Shown: positions 45,205 through 55,300 of the stretch, piece after piece
How positions within the stretch are numbered: the stretch's first letter is position 1
How the letters are laid out: every line of letters begins with the position of its first letter
Assembly: GCA_030747175.1 (NCBI GenBank)
Contig: JASLLE010000004.1
Coordinates: forward strand, 1 to 64,000
Source: Dehalococcoidia bacterium
Lineage (GTDB): Bacteria > Chloroflexota > Dehalococcoidia > Lucifugimonadales > Lucifugimonadaceae
Direction of reading: 5' to 3'
Length of the DNA: 64,000 nucleotides
Notes under the pieces: generated by a model
What the model was told of the DNA's origin: nothing
Databases searched by the model: none
What the model saw: only the letters and a program-made list of their open reading frames with translations
Program-made: the position numbers and the translations under genes

Positions 45205-45251
45205 ATCGATCGGGCCGAATCCGGGCGTGTCAGCGTTTTCGCAACGCCCGG
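45192..45251. terminator. Hairpins at lipoprotein / Hsp20 convergent junction
   Basis: A 6-bp stem CGGCCC / GGGCCG surrounds the lipoprotein stop codon. A perfect 8-bp stem CCGGGCGT / ACGCCCGG (45221-45228 / 45244-45251) follows 17 bp after it. No T-run, so a factor-assisted or merely structural role is possible. Confidence 0.35.
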
Positions 45252-45393
45252 AGAGCCAGCCACCGGCCGCCATTTCAAGGTCTCTTCCCTTCGTTTCCGC
45301 GCCTCCCGCTCCTGACCGGAATGTTGCGCCCGAACACCCGCGCATATCGCGTGCGATCGCCGCGCGATCCAATTGCGATCCGATACCCGGGTG

Positions 45394-45831
45394 CTAGTCG
45401 ACCACTGACACCGGGATTTTCTTCGGGTGAACGGGCTCCAATTTTGGGAAGGTGATGCTCAGAATCCCGCCTTCAAGCGTGGACTCCGCCTTGTCCTCAT
45501 CGACGGTGGCGGGGAGACGCACAGAACGGAAAAACTCGCCCGTACGGCGTTCCCGCATGATGTAGTGGTCCGAATCGGACTCGTACTCGTCTGCGGTTTG
45601 CCCCTTGATCGTCAGCACCCCGTCCCGGACCGCTACCTCGAGATCCTCCGACTTGACGCCCGGCACAGAAGCCAGCACTACGATGCGGTCGTCTTCTTCC
45701 GTGATGTCCACCGCCATCGTCCAGTTTTCGATTGCGTGGCCGACCGCCGACTCACCAAACGGCTCCCACATTCGGTTCATCATTTCGTCCAGGCGGCGCA
45801 TCCGGCCGTATGGGTTCCATCGTTCCAGCAT
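45394..45831 (-). CDS. Small heat shock protein Hsp20 / alpha-crystallin
   Basis: 145 residues. A short N-terminal arm, an alpha-crystallin domain (about 36-125) with VDITEEDDRIVVLASVPGV, the GVLTIKG strand, RTGEFFRSVRLPATVD and GILSITFPK, and a C-terminal KKIPVSV matching the I-x-I/V anchoring motif. ATP-independent holdase forming oligomers. GGAG lies 9 nt before ATG 45831; the frame extends to 45942 but the extra residues are not Hsp20-like. Confidence 0.9.
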   Translation of the reverse strand: MLERWNPYGRMRRLDEMMNRMWEPFGESAVGHAIENWTMAVDITEEDDRIVVLASVPGVKSEDLEVAVRDGVLTIKGQTADEYESDSDHYIMRERRTGEFFRSVRLPATVDEDKAESTLEGGILSITFPKLEPVHPKKIPVSVVD

Positions 45832-46613
45832 GTGTGTGCTCCGCTCTGCCGGAACGGTGCCAGGACACGCGCGCCTTTTGCCGCTCCGACCGTATCCCTC
45901 ACAAATCACGATACCGGTCGGAACGTGAAGGCGACATGACATTTCGCCACACGCGAATGTGGGATGCGTGATACGCGTCGGCGTGCTTTTTTGCGAGGGC
46001 CCCGATCGTTCAGGCAGGCCGCACCGGGTACCTGGGCCGTCGAGATTTCAGATTGCTGGACGGGCCATCCGGCCGGGCCCCGTTCAGCATCGCCTTCGTC
46101 GAGTCGCCCAGGGCGTACCCGATTCTGCGGTGGTCCGCCAGCACATCGACCGAGTGTTCGCTGAGGCCGGAGGTTGGTCGATGATCCTCTCCGCGGAAGC
46201 GATGGCAGGCGCGCTGATCCACGGCGGAGGGGACCCCCGCGGCGGCGTCACAAGCGTGTGCCCACGGACACATGTAAGCGATGCAGCGCGTCATCTCACC
46301 GGCGAACGGCGCGTACTCCGGCCCGGCTCCAAGAAAACGGAGAGCCGCGACCTGTCGATCCGACAACGTCCGTAAACGTCCCGAACGGGGTCGTGCTGCG
46401 CGTGGTGATGTGAACCGTGTTGTCATACAGCCTGTTGTGCCCGCGAGTTCCCTGACACGGAATCCGTGCGGAACCGTGTATCCCGCCAGATAATCCCAGG
46501 ACTCCGGAGACCTCTGGAGGGCGCCCGGTGGGATCCGGGCAACGTAGTTACACGCTATCTGTTACCCGGAACCCGGTAAAGGCGTGCATGACGCCGTATC
46601 GCGCCGATCTGGA
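45832..46613. other. 782-bp region without supported gene
   Basis: Several frames are open on both strands (the longest about 138 codons at 46010-46426, minus), but none looks like a known family and their Arg/Pro/Gly-rich compositions suggest non-coding frames of GC-rich DNA. A hairpin (46535-46543 / 46561-46569, CCGGGCAAC with one mismatch, 17-nt loop) lies about 45 bp past the SDR stop and may end that transcript. The region may contain a decayed gene. Confidence 0.4.
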
Positions 46614-47432
46614 CTACAGCTCGGTGACGCTACCACCGTTTACGTTGATCGACTGGCCGGTGATGTATCTCGCGCGATCCGAGCAAAGGAAACCGATCAG
46701 ATCGGCAACCTCTTCGTCCGTTCCGGCCCGGCCCATTGGGATGTTTGACTCGAGAGTTTGCCATCCCTCACCCCGGCCCAGAACGTCCATCCGGGCGGTG
46801 TCGATAGCGCCCGGGCACACGCCGTTCACATTAATTCCATGCGGCGCGAGCTCTTTCGATAGCGCCTGGGTGAAACCGTTGATGGCGAAGTTTGCCGCGT
46901 TGTAAGCGGACGTGTTCGCCGAGCCGCGCTTACCGGCCGTCGAAGACAGATTGACGATGGCTCCGCCATCGGCATTTCGTCCGATCAGGTGCCTGGCTAC
47001 GGCCCGGGCGCACAGGAAGGAGCCGACCACCTTGATGTCCAGCACTCGGCGGAACAGGGACTCATCGAGATCCACGACCGCGACGCGGTCCTCCCCGCGG
47101 CGAAACGCCGCGTTGTTGATCAGGATATCGACCCGGCCGAACTCGCTGATCGTATCTGCGACCATCTTGTCCACCGCATCGGAACTGGATACATCGACCA
47201 CCAGCGGAAGAGCGCGTTGGCCTAGCTCACGAACCTGGTCGGCTACCGACTCGATGTCACGCCAGCCGATAGCCTTTTCGTCATCGGCGAACGTCTCCGG
47301 GTCCCGTCCCGTTCCGGTTATCACCACGTCGGCGCCCATCTCCGCCAGCCTCACCGCTGATGCGCGCCCGATACCCCGAAGCCGGCCGGCTCCGGTGACG
47401 ATCGCTACTTTGCCCGCAAGTTCTTTGCTCAT
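46614..47432 (-). CDS. Short-chain dehydrogenase/reductase with altered active site
   Basis: 272 residues of the classical SDR fold. Cofactor loop TGAGRLRGIG (13-22), INNAA (105-109), Ser164 in NLSST and Tyr177. The catalytic Lys of YxxxK is replaced by Asn181 (YNAAN). The closing DTARMD and GQSINVNGG fit SDRs. Because Lys lowers the Tyr pKa and binds the nicotinamide ribose, the protein may be slow, use another base, or be non-catalytic. It is preceded on the same strand by the HtrA-like gene stop after 45 bp upstream. Confidence 0.82.
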   Translation of the reverse strand: MSKELAGKVAIVTGAGRLRGIGRASAVRLAEMGADVVITGTGRDPETFADDEKAIGWRDIESVADQVRELGQRALPLVVDVSSSDAVDKMVADTISEFGRVDILINNAAFRRGEDRVAVVDLDESLFRRVLDIKVVGSFLCARAVARHLIGRNADGGAIVNLSSTAGKRGSANTSAYNAANFAINGFTQALSKELAPHGINVNGVCPGAIDTARMDVLGRGEGWQTLESNIPMGRAGTDEEVADLIGFLCSDRARYITGQSINVNGGSVTEL

Positions 47433-47477
47433 CGATTACTCCAAGATATCCAAACGCCCCGTTGTTCCGGGGATTGA

Positions 47478-48770
47478 TCAACCGGGTCTTTCGCCAAGGG
47501 TCAGACTACTCGTGAGGAGCCCTGCACTCCGCCTGAAAAACGTTATCTCTACAACATCGCCCGCTGGATGCTCCCGCAGGAATTGCTCCAGCGCCAGTGT
47601 GTCCGGGATCGCCGTGTCATTGATCTGGATGATTATGTCGTCTATTTCGAGAACGCCGTCGGCCGGACTGCCGGAAACGACGTTCAGGATGCCCACTCCC
47701 CGCAGTACCGGAAGGGAGAGCTGATCGGCGAGTGTAGGGGTGATGTCAAGCGGTACGATACCCAAAAAACCCGGTTCGACACCACTTTGAGCGGCAAGGC
47801 GCACGGCGACGGCGTGAGCGGTGTTGATCTCGATGGCGAATCCAATGCCGTCTCCGGTCGGGATCTTGGCGGTGTTAATACCGATTACTTCGCCGTTCAT
47901 GTTCAGGAGCGGGCCTCCACTGTTGCCCGGGTTGATTGCGGCGTCCGTCTGAATCAGGTCGGAAAGCACTTCCGTGCCGTCCACGAGGGATCGATCCAGC
48001 GCGCTGACCACTCCCTTGCTGACGGTTGGGCCGCCGGGCAGATCAAGTGCGTGGCCTATCGCCACGACATCCTCACCTACCCGGACGATGTCCGAGTCCC
48101 CGATCCCGGCGCTCGGCAAATCGTCGGCATCCACGCTAACGACGGCGATGTCGATGGATGAGTCAAGTCCGACGAGCTCGCCAACCAGAACTCTGCCGTC
48201 GGCGAGTGAGACGCGGATTTCTACCGCGTCTTGGACGACGTGGCGATTCGTCATGATCAGCCCGCCATCCGCAAACGCGACTCCCGTTCCTGTGCCGCTG
48301 TCGCCGGATGACGTAACGACTCCGATATGGACGACAGAGGGCGCCGCCGCCGCAACAAGATCCGCTGTCCCGAGCGCGGGCGCAGGCGTCGGGAACGGTG
48401 TCGGGAATGTGATCGGCGTCGGCGCCGGCGGGATGACGACCGGCGTCGGCGTTAACGGCATGGCGATAGGTGTTGGTTCAGGCTGGGGTGTGGCCGTCGG
48501 CTGGGGTGTGGCCGTCGGCTGGGGCGTAGCCGTTGGCTGCGGCGTGGCGGTCGGCTGGGGCGTTGGCTGTGGAACCGGCTCACCGATCTCGGGTTCGACC
48601 GCCGGGCTGCTACACGCGGCGAGGGCTATGGCGATGACAACGGCGAATACGGCCGCGCCCGAGCGCCTCTTTATGTTTCGATCGATCAATCGCCGGAACA
48701 CTGTATGGCGACCCCGCTTTCGCCAGCTTGATCCGATACTCCCGATTACGAACAACCGGTGATCGGGCAT
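47478..48770 (-). CDS. HtrA-like (S1C) serine protease, lipoprotein
   Basis: 430 residues from ATG 48770. Lipobox ALAAC (Cys53) after a hydrophobic run, then a long Pro/Thr/Gln-rich spacer, a trypsin-like domain with His177 (TNRHVV), Asp207 (SSIDIAVV) and Ser284 (NPGNSGGPL), and one C-terminal PDZ domain (about 325-420). It is predicted to be an extracytoplasmic quality-control protease tethered to the membrane by lipid, whereas most HtrA proteins are soluble or TM-anchored. GTG 48701 would give a shorter, more typical leader. The spacer is encoded by 18-bp tandem repeats at 48481-48552. Confidence 0.85.
   Translation of the reverse strand: MPDHRLFVIGSIGSSWRKRGRHTVFRRLIDRNIKRRSGAAVFAVVIAIALAACSSPAVEPEIGEPVPQPTPQPTATPQPTATPQPTATPQPTATPQPEPTPIAMPLTPTPVVIPPAPTPITFPTPFPTPAPALGTADLVAAAAPSVVHIGVVTSSGDSGTGTGVAFADGGLIMTNRHVVQDAVEIRVSLADGRVLVGELVGLDSSIDIAVVSVDADDLPSAGIGDSDIVRVGEDVVAIGHALDLPGGPTVSKGVVSALDRSLVDGTEVLSDLIQTDAAINPGNSGGPLLNMNGEVIGINTAKIPTGDGIGFAIEINTAHAVAVRLAAQSGVEPGFLGIVPLDITPTLADQLSLPVLRGVGILNVVSGSPADGVLEIDDIIIQINDTAIPDTLALEQFLREHPAGDVVEITFFRRSAGLLTSSLTLGERPG
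48481..48564 (-). repeat. 18-bp tandem repeats coding a Pro-rich spacer
   Basis: Four consecutive 18-bp units (48481-48498, -48516, -48534, -48552), the first two identical and the others with 2-4 substitutions, plus a partial fifth. They encode PTATPQ-type hexapeptides in the protease linker. The length is a multiple of three, so copy-number change keeps frame. Confidence 0.85.
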
Positions 48771-48996
48771 TCTCGGATCCAATGTGGGCGAAATTGTACG
48801 GGGTGCGGGAGGCACGCCGGCTCCGTCTCCGGGCCAATCATCCTGGATCTCTGTGACACAGCGCCGTCGTACTCCTTCACATATATCGGCGTACCCGGCG
48901 AATCCGTGCCATTCGACCGTCAGTTAAGATTCCTCGGTTGTTCAGATGCCAGAGATGTCGGGTCGCTAACAGGAGCTTGTAGGAAGACGACGAACC

Positions 48997-51900
48997 ATCG
49001 GTAGCTCAGGCTCAGGACTGTTTCTGTTCGGCCGTTTCATCCGCCGCCGAGGGACCGCGGACGCCGGGCTACTTCTTGGAGTCGGACTGGCGGTTCTGAT
49101 CGCCACGATCGTGATCGGCGGCTCCCCGGCCTACCTCAGAAGCCTCGACCGCGTTGGCGTAGAAGCCGTGCTCGACGATCTGCCGCCGACCGGCAAGAAC
49201 CTCATCGTGAGCAACGATGCGATCCCCTCCAGGCTGAGTTCGGTCAACGCCGTCACGTCCGATATTGACGCAACGTCCCGCGCTACTTTCGGGGAGATCG
49301 CGTCGGACTCGAGACGCGCGCTTCGCTCCCCTTACCATCGGAATATAGACCCGGTCACGATCAGTGAATGGTCCCTGGCACGGTTCGTGTTGATGGACGG
49401 ATTCGCAGACAACGTACAGTTCGTGTCCGGCGAACCACCTCAAACGCCGGCGAATAACCGGCCCGGCGCTGCGTCAGAAATCGTGGCGGAAGCCGCGCTG
49501 GTGGCGGATGCCGCCGAAGAGCTCGGAATCACCACCGGCGACACCCTGACGCTCACATTGGCGTTCGGGGCCTCGTCCGCCGTGGACGTGTTTATCAGTG
49601 GAACCTTTGTCCCTGACGACGAACTCGGCGAATTCTGGATGGGGTTTGGTGGACCCATCTTGCGCCCGACGGTACTCCCGGGCTTTGCCGGCGGCGTGGC
49701 CGGCTTATTCGTGACCGAGGAAGGGTTCGGGGCTGTGGCGCTGGAGGCCGCCGCAACCCCGATGGACGCGGCGTGGATCGTGGACCTCGATCGGATCGGT
49801 CTGGCCGAGCTCAATGCAGGCGAGATCGCGGACAGGGCGGATCGGTTCGAAGGGCGTATCGACCAGGACGTCCCGGGGTCGCTGGTCATCACCGGACTTG
49901 ACAGAGCTTTTAGAGCGCTGGAGCGCAGGTCCGTGTTCGCACGGATACCGATGTTCTTGATGGCGACCATCCTGCTCACCATAGTTGCCTACTACCTGCT
50001 GATGGCGGCCAGTGTCCTGGCAGACCGGCGGAAGGACGAGATTGGATCTCTCCGTAGCCGCGGAATCTCGCTGACCCAGATGGCGAAACTCTACGGTCTG
50101 GAAGCGGGGATTCTCATCGGGTTACCTGTAGTACTCGGACCGCTGATTTCGGTCGTCCTGATTTCACAGTCGGGGCGAATTCCGCCCTTTGATGGCATAA
50201 CGGGCGGTGGAACCCTGCCGGCATCTCTTGCATGGGAACAATTTTCGTTCTCCCTCCTGGCCGGGTTGGCAGCCCTCGTGGTGCTCGTCGTTCCGATTGT
50301 TTTAAGCGGCGCTGGCAATATCGTGGTTCAGCTCCGAAACGAAGCACGGCCGACACGGTCCCCTTTCTTCCAGCGTTACTTCCTTGACGCAGCGCTTCTG
50401 GTCCTCGCCGGATTCCTTGTCTGGGAACTGAGCGCTAATGGCAACGAGGCGATCCGGGTCGACGAGGACGGCGGCCTCAGTACCGATCCGACCCTGTTCT
50501 TCGCGCCCGCGCTCACCCTGTCGGCGGTATCGCTGGTCTTTTTACGCGTCTTCCCACCCGTTGTAAGAGGGCTGGCCTTTTTCATGGCCAGATTCGGCCC
50601 CGCGTGGGCGGCGCTTGCCGTCTGGCGTCTCGGCCGAGCGCCTTACTTCTACGCCCCTGTCATTCTCCTTCTCACGCTGGCGTCTGGCCTGGCGGTGGTT
50701 GCCGCCACGCTGGCATCGACCCTGGAGGACAGCGCGCGAGAGCGCGTGCTTTACGACTCGGGCTCGGATATCCACATCGAAGCGGCCCGGGAGTCGCTCG
50801 ATAAGGTCGAAATCGCCAGGGAGTTTTCGTCCGTCCGAGAAGCGTCAGCCGCCATGAGAGTCAGGGGCGAGATCGGCACAGCGACCCGTGGCTTCAGTTT
50901 TGAACTGCTGGGCGTGCAAGCGGACCGTTTCGCTGACATTGCATGGTTCCGTCCCGACTTTGCCGAAACTGGTCTCACGGACCTCATGGGGGGCATCTCG
51001 TCCGGCACGGCGGTGGAACCGCTGTTGCTTCCGGACTCCGCAACTGAGCTCGGGATCTGGACGCAGTCCGACGACGACATCAGACATCTTTTCCTGTGGG
51101 CGACGATACGGGGCGGCACAGGTATCGCGGAGACGATCACCCTGGGTCCCGTGGAGCCCGGAGGATGGCGTCTTCAGTCGGCTTCCCTCGAGGGTATCGC
51201 CACCCCCGTGGAACTGCTCTCGATCAAGTTGTTTGAGCCGGAAGGGGAGGACAGAGCCACCGCCGGATCGATCCTCCTCGATGATGTCGTCGCGATCGAT
51301 TCCGCGACCGGCGAGCGAACTATCGTGGTCGATTTTGACCGGCCTGATCGCTGGACACCGTTTCCGACTTCGAACGGCCTGGATGTCGTGTTCAAGATTG
51401 CTCGAGAAGCTGAAGACCTCCGAACGGGCGAGATCTCCGGTTCCGGAGTTGGAAGTATGACGTTCGGCCGCGGTACCGACGGCGGCGTTCGCGGTATCTA
51501 CCGGTCAGCGAGTGGCGGGCCGCTGCCGGTGCTCGTCAGTTCTACCCTGGCCAGAAACGCCGGAATAGCCCTGGACTTTCCGTTTATTGCCCGGTTGTCC
51601 GGCGGATTGACCCCGCTCGTGGCCGTCCAGATCGTCGATTATTTTCCGACCATGGATCCCGATACCGACCAGGGATTCATGGTCGTTGATCTGGACGTCT
51701 TCGCCGATTTCCTGGAGCTAAAAGGGGCGCTGCCGGTGGACCTGATCGACGAGCTGTTCATCGGGGCCGCACCGGGAAGTCACGATCAAGCGCTGGCGGA
51801 TGTCAACTCTCTACTAACGGCCGCCGCACGGGTGGACGTAAGACAGGAAATGCAGAGCGAATCGCTGGTCGATCCGTTATCGGTCGCCGGATGGCGCGGG

Positions 51901-52311
51901 ATCGGCCTGCTTGCTGGAATTACGACCTTGATAGTTGTCGTACTCGGTTACCTGACTTACCTGCGGGCGTATGCAGGAAAGATGAACACGGAGGAAGCGT
52001 TCGTCCGGTCCATGGGTCTCAGCCGCGGCGGCTACATGGCGGCGGCGGTGATCGAGCATGTGTTCCTCGGGCTGGTCGGCATCTTGCTGGGCGTCATATC
52101 CGGCCTGGCCGTCGCCGGGCTCGCGGTGGGCGTCTCCACGAGAACTTCTTCCGGGGACGAACCGCTTCCGCCGTTCAACCTTGCGACGCAGTGGGAACCG
52201 GTGCTGATCGGGTACGTGATTCTCTGCATAATCGCCGGGGTTGCGCTGGGCCTGCTTACCGCTCGTTACAGCAGGCGGGCACTGCATGAGGCGACGAGGG
52301 TGGACGAGTGA
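48997..52311 (+). CDS. Large FtsX-type ABC permease 1, non-standard start
   Basis: About 1104 residues. Two FtsX-type modules, each a TM cluster plus external domain. The first FtsX block is visible at PMFLMATILLTIVAYYLL and DEIGSLRSRGISLTQM, the last at GGYMAAAVIEHVFLG near the C-terminus. About 10 TM helices, with two large extracytoplasmic domains. The first ATG/GTG/TTG is GTG 49111, in the middle of TM1 (GLLLGVGLAVLIATIVIGG). The frame extends upstream to a TAA at 48967; ATC 48997 has AGGAAG about 9-14 nt before it and CTG 49018 is another option. Either a rare start codon or a sequence error is implied. First gene of a four-gene export cassette; likely moves a substrate out of the membrane in MacB/LolCE style. 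Confidence 0.8.
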   Translation: MGSSGSGLFLFGRFIRRRGTADAGLLLGVGLAVLIATIVIGGSPAYLRSLDRVGVEAVLDDLPPTGKNLIVSNDAIPSRLSSVNAVTSDIDATSRATFGEIASDSRRALRSPYHRNIDPVTISEWSLARFVLMDGFADNVQFVSGEPPQTPANNRPGAASEIVAEAALVADAAEELGITTGDTLTLTLAFGASSAVDVFISGTFVPDDELGEFWMGFGGPILRPTVLPGFAGGVAGLFVTEEGFGAVALEAAATPMDAAWIVDLDRIGLAELNAGEIADRADRFEGRIDQDVPGSLVITGLDRAFRALERRSVFARIPMFLMATILLTIVAYYLLMAASVLADRRKDEIGSLRSRGISLTQMAKLYGLEAGILIGLPVVLGPLISVVLISQSGRIPPFDGITGGGTLPASLAWEQFSFSLLAGLAALVVLVVPIVLSGAGNIVVQLRNEARPTRSPFFQRYFLDAALLVLAGFLVWELSANGNEAIRVDEDGGLSTDPTLFFAPALTLSAVSLVFLRVFPPVVRGLAFFMARFGPAWAALAVWRLGRAPYFYAPVILLLTLASGLAVVAATLASTLEDSARERVLYDSGSDIHIEAARESLDKVEIAREFSSVREASAAMRVRGEIGTATRGFSFELLGVQADRFADIAWFRPDFAETGLTDLMGGISSGTAVEPLLLPDSATELGIWTQSDDDIRHLFLWATIRGGTGIAETITLGPVEPGGWRLQSASLEGIATPVELLSIKLFEPEGEDRATAGSILLDDVVAIDSATGERTIVVDFDRPDRWTPFPTSNGLDVVFKIAREAEDLRTGEISGSGVGSMTFGRGTDGGVRGIYRSASGGPLPVLVSSTLARNAGIALDFPFIARLSGGLTPLVAVQIVDYFPTMDPDTDQGFMVVDLDVFADFLELKGALPVDLIDELFIGAAPGSHDQALADVNSLLTAAARVDVRQEMQSESLVDPLSVAGWRGIGLLAGITTLIVVVLGYLTYLRAYAGKMNTEEAFVRSMGLSRGGYMAAAVIEHVFLGLVGILLGVISGLAVAGLAVGVSTRTSSGDEPLPPFNLATQWEPVLIGYVILCIIAGVALGLLTARYSRRALHEATRVDE

Positions 52312-55300
52312 TAACGACCGCTCTGAAACTCATCGCCCGTCGTAGTCTCGCCCATCTACGACTATTGACCGCGGTGATCGCCGGGGTTGTGATCGCCGTC
52401 GCGATCATGGCCGCGACTCTCATCTATTTCGACTCGTTGCGGAATCTTGCTTTGCGGCGGGCCGTGGATCAACAGGCGCCGGCCTCGTTAGACGTGGTGA
52501 TGCAGTTGTCCGCCGCTGCCGCGCCACGGCCGTTACACGACCGGTTAACTGCCAGGGTCGACGGCATCGTGGACGCGGGCCTCAAAGATTACGTCCGGGA
52601 AAAGCATCTCGCAGTGCGATCCGCGTCCTTTGATTTTGCGCCCGCGTCCGATGTGTCACCCGTTCAGGAAGGTGTGACCCGTCGTGTCGCATTCGCTTTT
52701 CTTCCGGGCATCGAAGACGAGATCGACATCGTTGCCGGTGTAGCGCCCGGAAGCCCGGGGCCGCCGGCTGAACCCGGCAAAGTTTTCAGGCCCGAGGTCA
52801 TGATCCCGGCGAGCGTAGCCGACGTCTTCGGTCTGGCAATCGGGGAGACCTACGTCGCCGTTCCTTTCTGGGACAACCACAACCCGGCTCCAGAACCGGT
52901 GGTCGCCGGGATTTTCAAGCGGCGTAACCCGGACTCAGCCTTCTGGCGGGTATACGACGACCTGTTCGCGTTTGACTCAAGTAATTTTTCTTTCGCTGTG
53001 TCGGTGGTGGACGAGTCTGTCTTTGTAGACGATCTCGCCGGACACCTGCCCAACATGACGGCGTCTTACGGCTGGACGCTTGACGTCGATCCGAACAGCA
53101 TCGACGCCGCGTCGGCGAAAGGCATCATGGACTCTCTGTCGGCGCTGGAGGCGACGCTGAAGGCCGATAGCAACTCCTACCGGCAGATCACGGGCCTGCA
53201 TGCCACGCTGTCGGATTTCGAAACCCGTCTCTTCTTCAATCGGCTTCCGATGATCATAGTGATGGTGCTGGTGGTTGTGGTGGTGCTGTACTACGCCGTC
53301 ACCCTCGCCAGCCTGCTCGTGGACGCGCAGCGGGAAGAGATAGCGCTGTTGAGTACCAGAGGGTCGAGCGGAGGCCAGATAGTCGCCGTCTTTGCGATCG
53401 AGGCGGCGGTGCTGTCCCTTGTAGCGGTGGCCATCGGCCCGGTGATCGCTGCCATGGCAATCAGGTACGCCGGAGTCATGCCGTGGTTCAGCGAACTTAA
53501 CGGCGGCACGGCTGTTCCCGTAAATGTGAGCTGGGCGGCATACCGGCTTGCCGCGCTCGGCGGTGTATTCAGTTTCGCGGCTCTTTTCTACCCCGCATTC
53601 AGGGCATCGCGCGTCGGTCTCCTGACGCACCGCAGCCGCACGGGGCGATCGACCGGCCCCCCGGCCTTCCAGCGGTACTACCTGGACGTGGGAGCGCTCG
53701 GCGTGGCTGTTGTGCTACTGGCGCAGCTCCAGTCCAGGGGATCGGTTGCGGCGGAAAACCTGGCCGGGGAGAAAACGGTTGACCAGGTAACGCTGGCGTT
53801 CCCGGCGTTGTTCCTCGTAGTCGCCGGCGTTGTCATGTTGCGACTGTTTCCGGTGATGATGGAGCTGCTTGCCAGGCTGTTCTCGAGCCGGATCTTCTAC
53901 CGTCTCATATCGCCGACGATGATCCTCGGGTTGTGGACGATGGCGCGCAACCCCGCTCATTACTCTCGACTGTCCCTGCTGTTCATTCTCACCGCCGGGC
54001 TGGGAGTTTTCTCCGCCAACTTTGGCGCCACGCTGGACCGAAGCAGCAAAGACCAGGCCCTTTATGCCACCGGGGCCGATGTGCGCGTCGTCGGCCTGGC
54101 GCCCAGGCCCCGGCAGCCGGGCGCGGACATCATCGGCAATATAGACCGGCTGGATGACGTCGAGACGACTACCCGGGTGATGCGGCGCGATGGCGCGGTG
54201 CGCCGCGCTTTCGGCAGCGACTCATATCGAATGATCGCCGTGGACCCCGACAACTTTACCGCCACGGCGTGGTCCAGGTCTGACCTGAACGCCGAAGACC
54301 TCCAGAACCAGCTGGATTCGATACGCGTCGACGACATGCCGGGAATCCCACTGCCGGACGACACCCGTTTCCTGACCATGCGCGTTCGGCCGAGTCAACC
54401 CACGCCCGGGATCAGCGTGTTCGCCAGTTTCAGAGACGAAAACGGAAGGTACTCTGCGGGGTCTCTCGGAACCCTGGAGCCCCGACCGGCGAACGCGCGT
54501 CAATTCAATTGTCCAGATCCGGTTGCCACGGACGCCGCGGGAGAATCCGGGGCGCAACCGGACTGGTGCACGATAGGGGGCAGCGCCGGGAGGGTGTCAT
54601 TCAATGTCGGCGCCGCAAACGCGGTCTCTCAGAACCTCCTCGCGTTTGGATTCAGCGCGCCAGGAGGGTTTCTTTCCGACTCCGGCCGGGTACCGGCTGG
54701 CACGTTACAGATCGATGAAATCAGCGCCGTATCGTCGAACGGGACGGTGACCGTGATTGAGTCTTTTGATGATCCCGAAGCGCTGGATCGTTGGAGTGGA
54801 ACACCGCTGCTCCCGGCCTCCGACGTAAACGACCTCCCGATACCCGGAGCCGTCAGCCTCGGGTGGGGTGAGTTCGAGGCCAGTGGCGGGTTCATGCTTT
54901 TCGCCGGACTCGAAACCCCGCCGGCGCCGGTGCTCGCCAGCAGCGAGTTCATGGAGCGCTCGGGTCGCTCCATCGGCGACGTGATGGAGGCAAAACTGGA
55001 AACCGCGGACCTGGTCCTGGAAATCGTCGATATCATCGATTTCATCCCGACGGTCGACCCCAATCAAAATCCGTTCCTGGTGGCCGACATTGACGCCGTT
55101 CTGGGCGCCGCCAACCGGTTCGGCGCATTCGGAAATGTCCTTCAATACAACGAACTCTGGATCCAGGTCCGGGGGGAAGATACCTCGGAGGTCGGTCGCC
55201 GCGTATCTGCCCGGATCAATCTTTTGCCGTTTACGCACACCGGGATCGTGGATCGTGATTCCGCACTCGCGAAGATCGCTTCCGATCCACTCGTCCGGGC

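Noticed and set aside
44148-45278. 376-codon Ser/Thr/Pro-rich minus-strand frame
   Set aside because: Antisense of the DUF4097-like lipoprotein; the low complexity is produced by its Gly-rich repeats.
46010-46426. 138-codon minus-strand frame as a gene
   Set aside because: No family resemblance, no convincing ribosome binding site, and equally long frames on the other strand.
48481-48564. Possible CRISPR-like or intergenic minisatellite repeats
   Set aside because: Units are contiguous without spacers and lie in the coding frame of the HtrA-like protease linker.
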